Positions 5,688 through 8,374 of a stretch of 8,374 nt of DNA are shown here, piece by piece; the stretch's first letter is position 1; the number at the start of each line of letters is the position of its first letter. The position numbers were made by a program, and so were the translations under genes. Under the pieces are notes generated by a model. It was not told the origin of the DNA, ran no database searches, and worked only from the letters and a program-made list of their open reading frames with translations. The stretch is from an uncultured candidate division Zixibacteria bacterium (lineage in GTDB: Bacteria > Zixibacteria > MSB-5A5 > GN15 > FEB-12). The DNA lies in assembly GCA_913009765.1 (NCBI GenBank), contig CAJVYT010000180.1:1-8374 (forward strand), written 5' to 3'.

Positions 5688-5711
5688 AAAAACAGATATT
5701 TAGCTGTTTTT
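5688..5711. other. Small hairpin upstream of gyrA
   Basis: aaaaacag (5688-5695) and ctgttttt (5704-5711) form an 8-bp, A/T-rich stem with an 8-base loop. T-runs follow on both strands, so it resembles a weak terminator. No gene ends here on either strand: it lies between the divergent starts at 5548 and 5793. It could insulate the two promoters or be chance in AT-rich DNA. Confidence 0.35.
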
Positions 5712-5752
5712 TGTTGATTTCTGCACTCTTTTTAAGTATCTTTTTAAAGTAT

Positions 5753-5782
5753 TTGACAATGAAAATAAGAACTGCATATAAG
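5753..5782 (+). promoter_or_regulatory. Strong sigma-70-type promoter for gyrA, -10 box overlapping the RBS
   Basis: TTGACA (5753-5758) is a perfect -35 box. After 18 bases it is followed by TATAAG (5777-5782), five of six for -10. The ribosome binding site AAGGA (5780-5784) overlaps the -10 box and lies 8 bases before ATG 5793. If this promoter is used, RNA would begin near 5788-5790 and would lack that site, giving an essentially leaderless message. Confidence 0.5.
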
Positions 5783-5792
5783 GACTTTTCTC

Positions 5793-8216
5793 ATGGCAAT
5801 TAAACGCCAAAAAATTGAAACGATATATTTGGAAGAGGAGATGAAATCCTCTTATCTCGACTATTCAATGTCGGTTATTACTAACCGTGCATTACCGGAT
5901 ATTCGTGACGGCATGAAACCGTCAAACCGTAGAATCTTGGTTGCGATGAATGACCTCCATCTTGCCCCCGGTAAAGGGCATCGTAAATGTGCTAAAATCG
6001 CCGGTGATACTTCCGGTAACTATCACCCTCATGGTGAACAAGTAGTCTATCCAACACTCGTTCGTATGGCACAGGATTTTAACTTACGTTATCCATTGGT
6101 CGACGGTCAGGGTAACTTTGGGTCTATTGATGGTGATGGTGCCGCAGCTATGCGTTACACCGAGGCACGTTTAACTCATATTGCCGTAGAAATGCTTGCC
6201 GATCTTGAAAAAGATACTGTTGATTTTATGCCGAACTATGACGGTACAATTTCCGAGCCGAAAGTTCTTCCGGGGCGGTTTCCTAATCTCTTATGTAACG
6301 GTACAACAGGTATTGCCGTTGGTATGGCAACTAATATTCCACCGCACAACTTAAATGAAATTTGTGAGGCTATTTTAAGAGTTATCGAAGATACCGAATG
6401 TACCAATGACGACTTAATCGAAATAGTTCCAGGTCCCGATTTCCCGACAGGTGGTATTATCAATGGTCGGGCAGGAATCGAACAAGCATACAAAACCGGT
6501 AAAGGGCATATTTCGGTTCGTGCAAAAGCAGGTGTAGAACCAATGAAAAATAATAGGGAATCTATTATTATTTCTGAGATTCCATTTCAGGTCAATAAAT
6601 CAAACTTGATTGAAAAAATTGCCGATTTGGTTCGTGATAAAAGAATTGAAGGTATTTCTGATTTGCGTGATGAATCTGATCGTGACGGTATGCGTATTGT
6701 TATCGAACTCAAGCGTGATGTACAGGCAGATATAATTCTTAATCAACTTTACAAACACACAACAATGCAAAACACTTTCTCTGCCAACATGCTTTCATTA
6801 GACCATGGTGTTCCAAAACTCATGACCCTCAAACAGATGATTGACTGTTTTATTGAGCATCGTCATGAAGTTGTTACCAGACGTACAAAGTATGAACTAA
6901 AAAAAGCTGAAGACAGAGCTCATATCTTAGAGGGCTACCGCATTGCTCTTGACAATATTGATGCGGTCATTGAACTGATAAAAAAATCAAAAGATACACC
7001 GTCTGCTCATGCTGGATTGATGAAAAAGTTCAAACTGTCCGAACGTCAGGCAACAGCAATTTTAGAAATGCGTCTGCAAAGACTGACCGGTTTGGAACGT
7101 CAAAAAATTGAAAATGAATATGCTGCTCTTATTAAACGTATCTCCGAACTCAAAGCAATTTTGGCATCAAAACCTCTCAGAATGCAAATTATTAAAGATG
7201 AAACAAAAGAGCTTGCCAATAAATATGGAGATGAACGGCGTACTGAAATTCAGGATGCTGTTGATGATATGACTGTTGAAGATTTAATCGCCGAGGAGGA
7301 AATGGTTATCACTATTTCTCATCTCGGTTATGTTAAACGTTTGTCCGTGACACAATATAAAAAACAGCAGCGCGGCGGGAAAGGTGTCAAAGGGATTGAA
7401 ACTCGCGATGAAGATTTTGCTGAACATCTCTTTATTGCCTCAACCCATGACTATATTCTGTTCTTCTCAACCAAGGGAAGAGTGTACTGGGTCAAAGTTC
7501 ACACGATACCAACATCAGGTAAATTGGCAAAAGGGAAACCGATTATAAATCTGTGTCAGATTGAAAAAGGCGAGTCGATTACCGCATTTTGTAAAGTCAG
7601 AAATTTTACCGAAGATAATTTCGTAGTGATGGCGACCAAAAATGGTCAAATTAAGAAAACACCGCTTACAGCATTCTCTAATCCTCGTAAAGCGGGCGTG
7701 AATGCGATGAATTTACCGTCAAATGATGAACTGATTGAAGCAACTATCACCGATGGTGAATATGAAATTGTTCTGGCAACCCGTATGGGCATGGCTATCA
7801 GATTCCCTGAAGAAAAAGTTCGTTCTATGGGGCGTACTGCCTACGGTGTACGAGGTATCAATCTTGCCAAAAATGATTATGTTATCGGTATGGTTGCGGT
7901 TAAGCGTGATAGTTCGCTTTTGGTTGTCTCTGAAAACGGATATGGCAAACGGACTAAAATTGATGATTACCGTATGACCAACCGCGGCGGAAAAGGTGTT
8001 ATTAATATGAAAGCATCTGAACGCAATGGTGAAGTTGTTACTATCAAGGAAGTTCTTGACCAAGATGAACTTATTCTGATGACGCAAAACGGTATAGCCA
8101 ATCGTCAGTCTGTAAAAGATATCAAAGTCATCGGACGGAACACTCAAGGTGTCAGACTGATAAAACTCAAAGGTGATGACAAAGTAACTGATGTCGCCCG
8201 TGTGGTGAACGATTAG
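5793..8216 (+). CDS. gyrA: DNA gyrase subunit A
   Basis: A complete 807-residue GyrA, the subunit that cuts and rejoins DNA in the A2B2 gyrase that introduces negative supercoils. The N-terminal breakage-reunion domain is intact: catalytic Tyr122 in [10 protein letters not shown] (codon 6156-6158), the Arg121 partner, and the GNFGSIDGD tract. Numbering matches E. coli exactly through this region. The C-terminal DNA-wrapping domain begins near residue 500 and carries the gyrase-specific GyrA box QQRGGKG (525-531), which favours GyrA over ParC. Further blade motifs such as RGGKG (731-735) follow. It is shorter than the 875-residue E. coli protein because the acidic tail is absent. In the quinolone site, positions 81-87 read GEQVVYP, so Gln83 and Pro87 replace the usual Ser/Ala and acidic residues. 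The start is supported by AAGGA (5780-5784). gyrB is not adjacent. Confidence 0.96.
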   Translation: MAIKRQKIETIYLEEEMKSSYLDYSMSVITNRALPDIRDGMKPSNRRILVAMNDLHLAPGKGHRKCAKIAGDTSGNYHPHGEQVVYPTLVRMAQDFNLRYPLVDGQGNFGSIDGDGAAAMRYTEARLTHIAVEMLADLEKDTVDFMPNYDGTISEPKVLPGRFPNLLCNGTTGIAVGMATNIPPHNLNEICEAILRVIEDTECTNDDLIEIVPGPDFPTGGIINGRAGIEQAYKTGKGHISVRAKAGVEPMKNNRESIIISEIPFQVNKSNLIEKIADLVRDKRIEGISDLRDESDRDGMRIVIELKRDVQADIILNQLYKHTTMQNTFSANMLSLDHGVPKLMTLKQMIDCFIEHRHEVVTRRTKYELKKAEDRAHILEGYRIALDNIDAVIELIKKSKDTPSAHAGLMKKFKLSERQATAILEMRLQRLTGLERQKIENEYAALIKRISELKAILASKPLRMQIIKDETKELANKYGDERRTEIQDAVDDMTVEDLIAEEEMVITISHLGYVKRLSVTQYKKQQRGGKGVKGIETRDEDFAEHLFIASTHDYILFFSTKGRVYWVKVHTIPTSGKLAKGKPIINLCQIEKGESITAFCKVRNFTEDNFVVMATKNGQIKKTPLTAFSNPRKAGVNAMNLPSNDELIEATITDGEYEIVLATRMGMAIRFPEEKVRSMGRTAYGVRGINLAKNDYVIGMVAVKRDSSLLVVSENGYGKRTKIDDYRMTNRGGKGVINMKASERNGEVVTIKEVLDQDELILMTQNGIANRQSVKDIKVIGRNTQGVRLIKLKGDDKVTDVARVVND

Positions 8217-8272
8217 ATAAATTTCTATAAATGTCATCTCAGCGTAGAGGCTTGTTGAAAAAGTCCAAAATA

Positions 8273-8314
8273 TGTTTCAAGACCCTTCGACTCCGCTCAG
8301 GGTGACTTGAAACA
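8273..8314. repeat. Nested hairpin downstream of gyrA
   Basis: tgtttcaag (8273-8281) pairs perfectly with cttgaaaca (8306-8314). Inside, ccct (8283-8286) can pair with aggg (8299-8302). It begins 57 bases after the gyrA stop. No T-tract follows, so it is not a standard terminator, though it could stabilise the 3' end of the message. Confidence 0.65.
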
Positions 8315-8352
8315 CAACAACTTATAATATGTCATGCTGAGCGGAGTCGAAG
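8285..8352. repeat. Inverted dispersed repeat, CTTCGACTCCGCTCAG type
   Basis: The 22-base arm at 8285-8306 and the arm at 8331-8352 are inverted copies that differ at two positions, separated by 24 bases. The shared core ctgagcggagtcgaag and its complement resemble intergenic repeats I know from many unrelated bacterial genomes (GTCATGCTGAGC...GTCGAAG). Such copies usually have no coding capacity. The window ends 22 bases later, so a larger element cannot be excluded. Confidence 0.75.
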
Positions 8353-8374
8353 TATGTTCCGAATTTAGAGGTTT

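Noticed and set aside
7719..8237. 172-residue minus-strand open frame opposite gyrA
   Set aside because: It is antisense to the conserved gyrA C-terminal domain and has no recognisable domain. A shadow frame.
8245..8374. Direct repeat TAGAGG(C/T)TT at 8245-8253 and 8366-8374 as target-site duplication
   Set aside because: Nine bases with one mismatch, the second copy touches the window edge, and no element ends are defined. Not enough to call an insertion.

Overview
This window looks like one edge of a draft metagenome or single-cell assembly contig from an AT-rich bacterium. Positions 1-162 are almost certainly not genomic. Positions 105-162 are an exact Illumina P5/TruSeq adapter, preceded by a T-run and A/T-rich read-off sequence. 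Real genome probably starts at about 163, inside a gene. I cannot assign the organism. The Sec signal peptides, a putative lipoprotein, non-heme ferritin, a YihY/BrkB membrane protein and a GyrA without an acidic tail fit a didermic bacterium, perhaps of the Fibrobacteres-Chlorobi-Bacteroidetes sphere. That placement is a weak inference.

Layout on the + strand: a 5'-truncated oligoendopeptidase F (163-1458); a structured palindromic element and a terminator; a complete ferritin (1750-2253) with its own terminator; a VanY-like M15 D,D-carboxypeptidase, probably a lipoprotein (2367-2963); and a YihY/BrkB inner-membrane protein (about 3152-4081). A gap of about 160 bp full of hairpins then separates yihY from two minus-strand genes for small exported proteins of unknown function (4239-4796 and 5039-5548). 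The last gene, divergent from these, is a full-length gyrA (5793-8216). It is followed by an inverted repeat of the dispersed 'CTTCGACTCCGCTCAG' type.

The genes do not form a pathway. Most have their own signals or wide gaps, so this is ordinary mixed chromosomal sequence (peptide turnover, iron storage, peptidoglycan trimming, DNA topology). I found no defence system, CRISPR array, tRNA, rRNA, complete insertion sequence or phage gene.

The most interesting biological signal lies between genes. Most gaps carry short near-perfect hairpins, some sharing sequence words (ggtcggacattc, gacagggcatt, gtaggtcg). Two neighbouring copies at 4134-4199 keep the same loop and flank while their stems differ by compensatory changes. 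Also worth checking are the non-canonical quinolone-site residues of GyrA and a strong gyrA promoter whose -10 box overlaps the ribosome binding site.
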